A stretch of DNA of 64,000 nucleotides from CAXBGS01 sp963975425 (GTDB lineage: Bacteria; Planctomycetota; Planctomycetia; Pirellulales; Pirellulaceae), in assembly GCA_963975425.1 (NCBI GenBank), contig CAXBGS010000020.1:12109-76108 (forward strand), written 5' to 3'. The notes beneath the pieces were generated by a model that worked only from the letters and a program-made list of their open reading frames with translations, searched no databases and had not been told where the DNA came from. A program made the position numbers and the translations under genes. Below are positions 55,286-63,661 of the stretch, piece after piece (position 1 is the stretch's first letter; the number at the start of each line of letters is the position of its first letter).

Positions 55286-56509
55286 ATGTCTAACACCGAC
55301 GAATCCACATCGCGTGAGGTTGCAGAAAGCGATGCTGCGTCGCGGGCCGGCGTCATGTCGACGCGCATTTGCGCGACAATGTTGATACTTTACGCGCTCT
55401 ATTTTGCGCGCAGCCTAGCAGTTCCGGTGGTCACCGCGTTTGCTCTTTACATGGTTTTGAGACCCGTCGTCAGGCAGGGTAAGCGTATCGGGATCACTCC
55501 GGCGATCGGCGCCGCGGGAATCTTGTTCGGATTATTAATTGCGATCGGTTTCGGCACCTATTTGGTGCTCGAACCCGCGCAACAGATGATCGCGAATACG
55601 CCGCGGCACGTGTCGGTGGTCAAAGAAAAGCTTGAATTCTTGACCAACAAGATGAAAGCGGTCAGCGAGGCGACGGAAGACTTAGCCGAACCGACAGTTT
55701 CATCCGACGGTGACGGCGACGAAGACGGAGAGCAGGAACCGGTTCCTGTTCAAATCAAGCAACCGAATTGGACCAATAGCGTGACGTATCTGAGTGGGAC
55801 CGGAAACGTCGTTTCGTTCTTGACCATTTGTGGTGCTTTGCTGTTTTTCTTGCTGGCAACGGGCGACAATCTGTTGCGCAGCATTATGCACGCGCTGCCA
55901 AACTTTACCGCGCGTCGCCGTCTTGTCGAAACGATCGAGAATGTCCAAGAGGGTTTGGGCAGTTACTTGGCTCGCATTTCTGCGATCAACGCTTGCTTGG
56001 GATTGTGTGTGGGTGTCGCGATGTGGTTGCTCGGTATGCCGTCGCCGGTTCTATGGGGCGTGATGGCGTTCGCGTTTAACTTTATTCCGATCTTGGGCGC
56101 GATCGCGGGGGCAACGATCGTTTTTGTGGTGGCGTTGGTGAACTTTGATCCGACCTACTATGCTTTTGTTGTGACGTCGACGTTCCTGGTGCTGACCTCA
56201 ATCGAAGGCCAGTTCATCACACCGGCCATCCTGGGCCGGACGATGAGCATGAGCCCGGTCCTCGTGTTTCTGTCGATTGTCATATGGGGATGGATGTGGG
56301 GAATCATTGGCGTGTTTTTGTCGGTGCCGATCTTGATCGCGGCTCGTATGGCATGTGAACGCTATGATGGATTACAGCCTCTGGCATACATTCTGGGTGC
56401 CGAAGTGCCAGAACCAGAGCCGGTTGAAGACGGTACCGCTAACGCAGCGCCCCGCCACCATTTGGCTCTCAGCAGCGAAGCGGCAACCATGACGTCAAGC
56501 TCTTCCTAG
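55286..56509 (+). CDS. AI-2E-family membrane protein
   Basis: A 407-residue protein with about seven or eight membrane helices in the AI-2E (PF01594) pattern, including FNFIPILGAIAGA and TSIEGQFITPAILGR, which are its most conserved segments. The large soluble loop (about 120-190) carries an acidic Asp/Gly/Glu stretch not typical of characterised members. The family includes the E. coli AI-2 exporter TqsA and Na+/H+ antiporter-like proteins; substrate here is unknown. ATG 55286 follows a GGA; the longer frame is unlikely. It is followed by the metallopeptidase gene after 80 bases. Confidence 0.88.
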   Translation: MSNTDESTSREVAESDAASRAGVMSTRICATMLILYALYFARSLAVPVVTAFALYMVLRPVVRQGKRIGITPAIGAAGILFGLLIAIGFGTYLVLEPAQQMIANTPRHVSVVKEKLEFLTNKMKAVSEATEDLAEPTVSSDGDGDEDGEQEPVPVQIKQPNWTNSVTYLSGTGNVVSFLTICGALLFFLLATGDNLLRSIMHALPNFTARRRLVETIENVQEGLGSYLARISAINACLGLCVGVAMWLLGMPSPVLWGVMAFAFNFIPILGAIAGATIVFVVALVNFDPTYYAFVVTSTFLVLTSIEGQFITPAILGRTMSMSPVLVFLSIVIWGWMWGIIGVFLSVPILIAARMACERYDGLQPLAYILGAEVPEPEPVEDGTANAAPRHHLALSSEAATMTSSSS

Positions 56510-56590
56510 TCGACTTAACATTGTGACCATCGCCGTCGATCGATCGGAGCCACTCACCCTTTCCCCCCCGTCCAAGCGAAGTCGAAGAAG

Positions 56591-57619
56591 ATGAAAACAG
56601 GCAACTGTGTCTGCGGAAACCAGATCTTCTTTAATAATCATCGCTGTCTTTCTTGCGATGCTACGCTTGGTCGCTGCGGGCGTTGTCATACGTTGACGAG
56701 TTTTTCTGCCAACGGTGACGAATCGATTTGCGATTGTTGTGGGGCAATCGTCCATGCGTGCGTCAACCAGAAACACGCCGTCTGTAATTCATTCAACGCC
56801 GATTCAATCAGCTTGTGCCGGTGGTGCGAATTCACTGACGTGATTCCGATGCTCGGAAATCCCGAGTGCGTACGACGGTGGGCGGCGATGGAGACTGCGA
56901 AGCGACGGTTGTTATTGCAACTGGAACAACTGGAATTGCCGCCTTTTATCGCGAATATTCAAAACACCCATCCACTGCGTTTTGAGTTTCTCGAAGACAC
57001 GGTCGAGCAGGACGGGTCACCGCGAAAGGTCAAGACCGGTCACGAGAATGGCCGGGTCACGATCAACTTGGCCGAAGCGGATACGGTGCACCGCGAACGA
57101 GTGCGTGTTCAGCTTGGCGAGCCCCAACGAACGCTCATTGGACATATGCGGCACGAGGTGGGGCATTACATCGATTGGGCCTGGGCAAATCGCGTCGATC
57201 CAGGAGACTATCAACGCTTGTTCGGCGATCCAGATGCGATCGACTATGTTCAAGCGATGGAGCGTCACTATGCACAGGGTGCACCCAAGAATTGGGCCGG
57301 CAGTCACGTTAGCGCATACGCGACCATGCATCCTTGGGAAGATTTTGCCGAAACCGTAAACGTCTATCTGGACATCATGGCGATTGCTACCACGGCCACC
57401 GACCTGGGTAACTACGAGCTCGACCTTTCGCCATCTGCGGATGCAGTCGACCTGGTCGCATCCGTGCTTGAAATTGCAGTCCGGGTTAGCGAATATAATT
57501 TTGATCTCGGACTTACGCCTTTACTGCCCGAACGAATGCCACCACCCGTTCTGGAAAAGCTTGCATACGTGCACGGGCTGCGCAGTAAGACGTTGGTGCC
57601 CGCGATGGAAACGCCATAG
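56591..57619 (+). CDS. Zinc-ribbon metallopeptidase
   Basis: A 342-residue protein with an N-terminal zinc-binding region of four Cys pairs (about residues 6-50 and 76-79) and a C-terminal zincin domain with HEVGH (H188, E189, H192) followed by YIDWAW. This matches the family of 'putative zinc-binding metallopeptidases' (PF15887/PF10005 by pattern). The C-terminal WEDFAETVNVYLD segment with Glu could supply the third metal ligand. No signal peptide is seen. Its substrate is unknown. A response regulator gene follows after about 77 bases. Confidence 0.9.
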   Translation: MKTGNCVCGNQIFFNNHRCLSCDATLGRCGRCHTLTSFSANGDESICDCCGAIVHACVNQKHAVCNSFNADSISLCRWCEFTDVIPMLGNPECVRRWAAMETAKRRLLLQLEQLELPPFIANIQNTHPLRFEFLEDTVEQDGSPRKVKTGHENGRVTINLAEADTVHRERVRVQLGEPQRTLIGHMRHEVGHYIDWAWANRVDPGDYQRLFGDPDAIDYVQAMERHYAQGAPKNWAGSHVSAYATMHPWEDFAETVNVYLDIMAIATTATDLGNYELDLSPSADAVDLVASVLEIAVRVSEYNFDLGLTPLLPERMPPPVLEKLAYVHGLRSKTLVPAMETP

Positions 57620-57696
57620 TCGATACTCATTTCGACTGACCGAGTTCAACCATTAGTGGCTGGATGGTAGGAACCATTTGTAGTTAGGTTTTGATT

Positions 57697-58200
57697 GTGA
57701 CAACATTGAAACGTTGCGTTATCGCTGACGATCTGCGTGCGTCTCGAGAGATGCTTCGACGTTGGCTTGATGAGTTGGGTTTTTCTTGCTCCTTGGCTTG
57801 TGATGGGGCCGAGGCGTTGACCATGGTCAGCGAGTTGAACCCGGCCTTGGTTATCACGGATCTCGAGATGCCAAAATTCAATGGCCTTGAATTGCTGAAG
57901 ATGATTCGCACCGGCGGATTGACGCCGCTGCGTCGCATCCCTGTGTTGATTGTGACGAGCCTGGAGGATTCAGAGACGAATCATGTGATTGGTCAGATGG
58001 GTGGCAACGGTGTGCTGAAGAAGCCGTTGGATAAAGCAGTGGTTCACCAGGTGGTGACAACGGTCCTCAGCGAAGACGCGAATGCGAGTTGGTTCCCTGA
58101 AGAAGAGAACGGCTGTGAGGCAGGTCCAGGGAAGATCTCGCCGACGTTTCGAAATCTGTTAAAGACCGTTATGCCCGAAGACAGCGGGTGGCCGATTTGA
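57697..58200 (+). CDS. CheY-like response regulator with short tail
   Basis: A 167-residue protein whose first ~120 residues are a receiver domain: D11-D12, the phospho-acceptor D55 (VITDLEMP), the conserved Ser in VTSLEDSE and the Lys in LKKPLD. The ~45-residue tail is polar with no output domain. Start GTG 57697 is used; TTG 57691 is an alternative. It may be a partner of the giant kinase (three kb upstream) or of an unseen kinase. Confidence 0.9.
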   Translation: MTTLKRCVIADDLRASREMLRRWLDELGFSCSLACDGAEALTMVSELNPALVITDLEMPKFNGLELLKMIRTGGLTPLRRIPVLIVTSLEDSETNHVIGQMGGNGVLKKPLDKAVVHQVVTTVLSEDANASWFPEEENGCEAGPGKISPTFRNLLKTVMPEDSGWPI

Positions 58201-58254
58201 GCGGCGGTTGGTCAGTGGACATCTGACCGCGGTGCCATCAGACGTGCGAGAATT

Positions 58255-58270
58255 CGGCACGGAAGTTGCT
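58255..58270 (+). promoter_or_regulatory. Candidate sigma-54 (-24/-12) promoter
   Basis: CGGCACGGAAGTTGCT matches the -24/-12 consensus TGGCAC-N5-TTGCW at all but the first T, with GG and GC separated by exactly ten bases. The start of transcription would be near 58281, about 40 bases before the GlsB-like ATG. The random expectation of GGCACG-N4-TTGCT in this window on both strands is well below one. Confidence 0.55.
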
Positions 58271-58279
58271 TTCCTTAAA

Positions 58280-58295
58280 GAGGAAACACTTCCTC
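58280..58295 (+). promoter_or_regulatory. Hairpin at the predicted 5' end of the GlsB mRNA
   Basis: GAGGAA-ACAC-TTCCTC forms a perfect six-base stem with a four-base loop, at the predicted start of transcription from the sigma-54-like promoter. It may stabilise the mRNA or regulate translation. GGAA in the stem could also mimic a ribosome site. Confidence 0.35.
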
Positions 58296-58320
58296 GAATC
58301 AATCTTGGCGAACGATTACC

Positions 58321-58575
58321 ATGTTTACAATCATCGGATGGGTCATCTTTGGCTTTTTAGTAGGGTTGATCGCGCGCGCCATGGTTCCGGGTGACCAAGC
58401 GATGGGATGTCTGCGCACGATGTTGCTTGGCATAGCCGGATCGTTTATCGGTGGAATGATCGGCTATCTATTTCAAGGCGGTTCGTTGATCCAGACCAGT
58501 GGCTGGATCGGTTCAATTGTCGGCGCGATTATCTTGCTGGCTGTTAGTATCCGTCGGGCTAACACCGCGTCCTAG
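58321..58575 (+). CDS. GlsB/YeaQ/YmgE-family membrane peptide
   Basis: An 84-residue protein with three membrane helices. The pattern FTIIGWVIFGFLVGLIARAM, then GIAGSFIGG and a final helix with GSIVGAIILLAV is that of the transglycosylase-associated (PF04226) stress peptides. Function is unknown; members are stress-induced in several bacteria. A sigma-54-like promoter and hairpin lie upstream, which suggests separate, conditional expression from the response regulator gene. Confidence 0.92.
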   Translation: MFTIIGWVIFGFLVGLIARAMVPGDQAMGCLRTMLLGIAGSFIGGMIGYLFQGGSLIQTSGWIGSIVGAIILLAVSIRRANTAS

Positions 58576-58653
58576 TGCTAAAGGCGTCGTCTCATGCGCG
58601 GCGTCAGCTTATGCGTGATGTCACGCGGCTCGTTGCCCGCAAGCCTGGCTGCA

Positions 58654-61482
58654 TCAGTCCGACAGCTGATCTCGCATCGTTTCTTTTGCGGCGGCCAGAG
58701 CTTGCGGAAGCTTGCTGGGGTCTTTGCCGCCAGCCTGGGCCATGTCGGGTCTGCCACCGCCACCGCCGCCCACCGCTTTCGCTGCAGCCCCCACCCAATC
58801 GCCTGCTTTAAGGCCGCGCTCGACCAGCGACTTGCTTAGCCCACCGACCAGCAACACCTTCTCGGACTGAACGGTCGCTAGCAGCACCGCAGTTTCGCCA
58901 TCGTGCTTTTTACGAATTTGGTCAATCCACCCGCGCATCACGTTTGGGTTTGCGCCGGGTGTTTCCGCAACAACGATCAACGTTTCGCCCACTTGTTCGC
59001 CATCCTGCATCAGGTCGTCGGCTGACAGTTTCCCACCGGCGGTGGCCTGCTGAAGTTCTTGCAGCAATTTCTTGCGTTCGGCAAGCAGCGACTGCAGCCG
59101 TTGGGGCGTTTCCTCGGCCGAAACGTTCAACCGTCGGGTAATTTCACGGACAGCTTGGCGAACCGTGTTGTAATCCGAAGCGTCAATCTTTTTTACGCCC
59201 TTGGCTAGGGTGAATTCGTCGTCGTGCTCACCGGGCTTGCCGGAGCTGAGCTCTTTTTTGATGGCGCGGATTTCTTTGACCAGTTGGGCCGCCGCAGCCG
59301 GTGCTTCATCTGGTTCGCAACCAAGACCACTGGCGATCTGCTGTAGCGTTTCACGGGTCTGATCGCGATGTGATTTTGCGCGGTCACCGGTCAGCGCGAC
59401 GATCCGGCGAGTGCCAGCCGAAACGCTTTCTTCGACGACAAGTTCAAACGACTCGACTTGTGATGTGTTCGTCAAATGGGTGCCGCCGCAAAGCTCTTTA
59501 CTGAACCCACCCATTGAAACCATGCGTACCGGATCGGGGTACTTTTCACCGAACAACATCATCGCGCCTTCTTGCCGAGCCTCGACCAGCGGGATGGTTT
59601 TCCAGCCGATGGGTTCTTTTGCCTGGACTTGTGCAATGACGTCTTGCTCGATTTTGATCAGTGTTTCATCTTCGATCGCCGCTTGATTGGTAAAGTCAAA
59701 ACGCAGCCGGTCTTCTTCCACCTTGCTGCCCTGTTGTTGCGCATGGTCGCCGATATTTTTGTGCAGTGCGTAGTGCAGAATATGGGTCGCCGAGTGGGCG
59801 CGTGCGAGCGCGGTGCGACGTTCTTGATCGACGATGGCCCGGCATCGATGCCCCTCGTGCAATTCGCCGCGTTTCAGTTTGCCGTGATGGACGATCAGTC
59901 CGGCGTGACGCTGGGTGTCGGTCACTTCGAATTCGAATTCGTCACTGGTGATGATTCCAGTGTCGCCGATTTGCCCGCCCGATTCACCGTAAAAGGGCGA
60001 GTGATCCAGAACCAGTCGCATTTCCGTTTCCGCGGGACGATCGACATGGCTTAGCAATTGACCATCGTCATCCTTGCCGCCTGCACCGGTGATGATGCCC
60101 TTGATCGTCGCTTCGGCTTCGATGGATTCGTATCCGACGAAAGGCGTTTCTCGCAGCGCTTCCTTTAGCGTTTCCAGCGGACCGGTTTGGAAGAGGACTC
60201 GTTGATCGCCGCCGCTGACCCGTGCGTGTTCGTCCATGGCCTCGCGATAGCCGGCCCAATCAAAGGTAAAGTTTTGTTCGGCGCTAAGCGTTTGCACCAA
60301 TTCAGGCGGCACACCGTACGTGGTGTTCAATTCGGCGGCTTCGCTGCCGGGTACCATCACGGCCGACTCGTCCCGCATTTGTTCGAACAGTTGTTCGATG
60401 CGACGCATGCCGCCATCGATGGTGCCGAAGAATGCTTTTTCTTCTGATTCGATCACGTCGGCGACACGTTTAAGCGTTTCACCAAGTTCGGGATAAGCGG
60501 CGCGGGATGCTTCCGCCACGGCGGGCACCAATTTGTACAGGAACGGTTCGCGCAGACTCATTTGATAACCGTCCAAGACGGCGCGGCGAATCAACCGCTT
60601 GACGACATACTTAGCGTCCTTGGGACCCGGGTACACATTTTCGTGGATCGCGAATGCGCAGGCGCGGGCATGATCGGTGATACGCCGCAAGCGACGCCCG
60701 TTGTCACTTTCGTATTCGTACTTCACGCCGACAACATCCGAGGCGGCCTGCACGATGGGGAATAGATTGTCGATATGGAAATTGGTTGGAACGTTTTGCA
60801 AGACGCTGGCCGTCCGCTCGAGGCCCATCCCCGTATCGATATTCTTGCTGGGCAGCGGTTTCAAGTTGTCGGGCGGATCGCCCACGCGGTTGAACTGGGT
60901 GAAGACAAGGTTCCAAATTTCAACATCGCTGCCGTCTTCCAAGTGGTAGTAAATCTCGCTGCAGGGTCCGCAGACACCGTCCGGGCCTTCGCTCGGGGCT
61001 GACGCGGGCCAGAAGTTCTCGTCTTCGTCCATCCGCGTGATGCGAATATCGGGCACGCCAATTTTATCTCGCCACAATCCGTAAGCTTCATCGTCATCCT
61101 TATAGACGGTGACGCTTAGGCGCTGCGGATCGATGCCCAACCACTTCTTGTCGGTCAAGAACTCCCAAGCCCAGCGGATGGCCTCTTCTTTGAAATAGTC
61201 GCCGAAACTGAAATTGCCCAGCATTTCAAAGAACGTGTGGTGAAATGCGGTGCGACCAACGTTTTCGATGTCGCCGGTGCGGAGACATTTTTGGCAAGTC
61301 GTTGCCCGTGTGAAGTCCAGTTTCACTTTGCCCAGAAAATGATCCTTGAACTGGTTCATGCCCGCGGGCGTGAACAGGACGGAGGGATCCCATGTCGGGA
61401 CCAGCACGTCGCTGGGTTTGCGAACACAGCCTTTGGATTCAAAGAAAGCGAGGTATTTTTCGCGTAGCTCGTCAGTTTTCAT
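58654..61482 (-). CDS. alaS: Alanyl-tRNA synthetase
   Basis: A 942-residue class II synthetase with the usual domains: catalytic core (about 1-250; FFESKGC, FTPAGMNQFKDHF, the GMGLERTASVLQ motif 3), the tRNA-recognition helical domain, the editing domain with AHSATHILH and the zinc-type CGGTH, and a C-terminal DHHA1-like domain ending GGGGRPDMAQAGG. Length is slightly above that of E. coli AlaRS. It charges tRNA-Ala and edits mischarged Ser/Gly. ATG 61482 has the standard MKTDELREKYLAFF beginning. The gene is alone on the minus strand. Confidence 0.98.
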   Translation of the reverse strand: MKTDELREKYLAFFESKGCVRKPSDVLVPTWDPSVLFTPAGMNQFKDHFLGKVKLDFTRATTCQKCLRTGDIENVGRTAFHHTFFEMLGNFSFGDYFKEEAIRWAWEFLTDKKWLGIDPQRLSVTVYKDDDEAYGLWRDKIGVPDIRITRMDEDENFWPASAPSEGPDGVCGPCSEIYYHLEDGSDVEIWNLVFTQFNRVGDPPDNLKPLPSKNIDTGMGLERTASVLQNVPTNFHIDNLFPIVQAASDVVGVKYEYESDNGRRLRRITDHARACAFAIHENVYPGPKDAKYVVKRLIRRAVLDGYQMSLREPFLYKLVPAVAEASRAAYPELGETLKRVADVIESEEKAFFGTIDGGMRRIEQLFEQMRDESAVMVPGSEAAELNTTYGVPPELVQTLSAEQNFTFDWAGYREAMDEHARVSGGDQRVLFQTGPLETLKEALRETPFVGYESIEAEATIKGIITGAGGKDDDGQLLSHVDRPAETEMRLVLDHSPFYGESGGQIGDTGIITSDEFEFEVTDTQRHAGLIVHHGKLKRGELHEGHRCRAIVDQERRTALARAHSATHILHYALHKNIGDHAQQQGSKVEEDRLRFDFTNQAAIEDETLIKIEQDVIAQVQAKEPIGWKTIPLVEARQEGAMMLFGEKYPDPVRMVSMGGFSKELCGGTHLTNTSQVESFELVVEESVSAGTRRIVALTGDRAKSHRDQTRETLQQIASGLGCEPDEAPAAAAQLVKEIRAIKKELSSGKPGEHDDEFTLAKGVKKIDASDYNTVRQAVREITRRLNVSAEETPQRLQSLLAERKKLLQELQQATAGGKLSADDLMQDGEQVGETLIVVAETPGANPNVMRGWIDQIRKKHDGETAVLLATVQSEKVLLVGGLSKSLVERGLKAGDWVGAAAKAVGGGGGGRPDMAQAGGKDPSKLPQALAAAKETMRDQLSD

Positions 61483-61697
61483 GGATCGGGTGGGTTAAGC
61501 GAAATGAATCGGTGTCTGCCGTGATGATATCGAAAGTAGGCAGATCAACAGAGGGCGGGTAGATCGGTGTGAAAAATTATCGAGTCGTGAAACAGAATGA
61601 ATGACAAAACTGGGCTTGCCACGGGACGGCTCAAATTGCGATAGCAAGCATCAAACCAGGTAGCATTACCCCTGAGATTCTGTATGAGGATGAACCA

Positions 61698-62180
61698 ATG
61701 GGTTTTACGACTCGCGCATTAGCACTCTGTTTGGCCGTTTCTATCGGACTGATGGGGACCCCGAACCTCGTTTCCGCTCAATCGCCCGAAGCCGAAGGGC
61801 CGTTTTCGCGGCTGGCCCAAGGTTTGAACCCGGCCAATTGGACAATGCCAAAATTCGAGATGCCAAAATTCAGTGCACCGAGCATGCCGAGCCTGAAGTC
61901 CGTTCTGCCGGGGCAGGACGAAAAGCAGCGGATCGTCGAAAAGAAAGACGGCTTGGTGACGGAGGTTTCGAAAACCGCGTCGAGCAGTTGGACCAAAACC
62001 AAGGAAGCGTTGAATCCCATGAAAATGGCTTCGTGGCGCCCCTTTGGCGGCGATACCACTGACAAGCCCGAAGAAAAATCACCGGGTTTCTTCGCCTCGC
62101 TGTTTCAAGGCCCCGAGCCCGAAGAAGCTCGTCCGACGACCGTGACCGACTTCCTGGGACAAAACAAGCTGAGTCCCTGA
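61698..62180 (+). CDS. Small secreted protein, unknown function
   Basis: A 160-residue protein with a signal peptide (residues 5-27, ending VSA) and a mature part rich in Met-Pro-Lys repeats (MPKFEMPKFSAPSMPSLK as imperfect units, about residues 50-67), followed by Lys/Glu/Ser-rich sequence with no hydrophobic core. No domain is recognised. It precedes the SelA-like gene on the same strand by 163 bases. Confidence 0.75.
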   Translation: MGFTTRALALCLAVSIGLMGTPNLVSAQSPEAEGPFSRLAQGLNPANWTMPKFEMPKFSAPSMPSLKSVLPGQDEKQRIVEKKDGLVTEVSKTASSSWTKTKEALNPMKMASWRPFGGDTTDKPEEKSPGFFASLFQGPEPEEARPTTVTDFLGQNKLSP

Positions 62181-62181
62181 T

Positions 62182-62211
62182 TTCGGCATTTTCGAATTCG
62201 GCATGTTTGAG
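62182..62211. repeat. 15-bp tandem duplication
   Basis: TTCGGCATTTTCGAA is followed by TTCGGCATGTTTGAG, directly after the stop of the small secreted protein gene. The copies differ at three positions. Confidence 0.6.
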
Positions 62212-62343
62212 TGCGGCGAGGGATCTTCTTTGATGGAATTGTTCCCGACGCATTCGCTGCTGCCTTGCCTCACATTCGGCTCGCGACGATGATGGATCCT
62301 TTGATCAATCATTTGACGTGCTCTGATATAAGGCGAGTCTGTT

Positions 62344-63642
62344 ATGGCGCTTCCGCCGTGGACCATCGAACTTCTCCGTCGCGGCTTGACCGACGTCGCT
62401 CGTAAAGCGGGCGACGCGGAAACGTTAGACAAGTTGAAGCAACAAGCGACAGAGATCCTGCAAGATTTGCCGCAAACGGCCGCTCGCGGAATCGACGCCG
62501 TGATGCGAAGCGCCGATGCGGGCAAGAAAAGTGTCCAGCGTTGGTCGCGCAAGCACACCGCGATCGCTGTCCCCGTGCTGAATGCCAGTGGTACGTTGCA
62601 GCACTTATTTGGCGATGGTGTGCCGATTTGTGACGAAGCAATCAGCGCTGGCGTCGACATCATGCGCGGCGATTGTGTCAGCGGACCCGCCGCAAGCGAA
62701 CGGATGCTGCGTCGACTGCAACGCAATTTGCCCGTCGGCGGTGACTACTCGATCGCGATCGCGAACAACTTTCCCGCAGCGCTGACGGCGTTTTCGATGT
62801 TGGTCGAGCATCGTTCGATCGTGGTGCATCGCAGCCACGCGGTGCGGCTGCCCGGTGGTGTCCCGCTGCCAGAAGCATTCGGAACACTGCTGCCGGTCGT
62901 TCAGGAAGTCGGCGGAGTGGAGAAGGCGACCACGGACGACTTTGACGGATTCGAATCGTTTTGCGTTGTCTGGGCCGATGGCGGAACCTATCCGGTGGAA
63001 ATACTGGATTTCGGCGATCGTGACGCAATTCAAGCGGTCGTGTTGCCGGTAGCGACTTTCACGAGAACCGCGCACGAAGAGATCCCGTCGGTCGAAGCGA
63101 TCCTGACCCAAGGAGCCGACGTTGTGATGATCAATGGTGGTGGCGTCTGCGGTGGGCCCGAGTGCGGATTGCTGGTCGGTCGTCAAGAAATCATCCAGGC
63201 GATTACCGACAGCCCCGTCTGGCCGGCACTGCAGGCCAACGAGGCAACGCAGACGATGATGTCAGTTGCGATCGAAACGGCGGCTGCATCGGCCGACAAC
63301 ATTCCGGTCTTGGCACTGCTGGATACGAACGAAGAGAACTTGCGCGCACGAGCCGAGCGGATGGCCACGCGGTTAAGTGGTTCCGACTTGATTCAGCATT
63401 GTCACGTTGCCGCCGAGGAGGCTCGGATCACCGCAAACGGCCGCTGGCGACTGCCCTCCCGACAAGTTCGCCTTCGGCACCAGTCGTGGTCCGCCGAAAA
63501 GTGGTCCGAAGATCTGCGAGAAGAAATTCCGTCGGTGATTGCGCGGGTCGACGGCGAAGAGCTTGTCGTTGATTTGCGCTGGATCGCGGCCGCCGACGAC
63601 AGCAAGCTGGCAGCGCTATTGGCTGGTGAAAGCGAGGAATAG
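62344..63642 (+). CDS. SelA-like protein lacking the PLP lysine
   Basis: A 432-residue protein with the SelA (selenocysteine synthase) fold by pattern: an N-terminal helical domain, VLNASGTLQHLF near residue 80, an Asp-Gly-Gly-Thr-Tyr segment, and the loop GADVVMINGGGVCGGPECG. In SelA this loop is SGDKLLGGPQ, and its Lys binds pyridoxal phosphate; here the Lys position is G267. No nearby Lys replaces it. The protein is therefore probably not a PLP enzyme, though it may bind tRNA or another partner. No selD or selB gene is in the window. Confidence 0.8.
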   Translation: MALPPWTIELLRRGLTDVARKAGDAETLDKLKQQATEILQDLPQTAARGIDAVMRSADAGKKSVQRWSRKHTAIAVPVLNASGTLQHLFGDGVPICDEAISAGVDIMRGDCVSGPAASERMLRRLQRNLPVGGDYSIAIANNFPAALTAFSMLVEHRSIVVHRSHAVRLPGGVPLPEAFGTLLPVVQEVGGVEKATTDDFDGFESFCVVWADGGTYPVEILDFGDRDAIQAVVLPVATFTRTAHEEIPSVEAILTQGADVVMINGGGVCGGPECGLLVGRQEIIQAITDSPVWPALQANEATQTMMSVAIETAAASADNIPVLALLDTNEENLRARAERMATRLSGSDLIQHCHVAAEEARITANGRWRLPSRQVRLRHQSWSAEKWSEDLREEIPSVIARVDGEELVVDLRWIAAADDSKLAALLAGESEE

Positions 63643-63661
63643 GCCCGCTAATACCGTTAAG

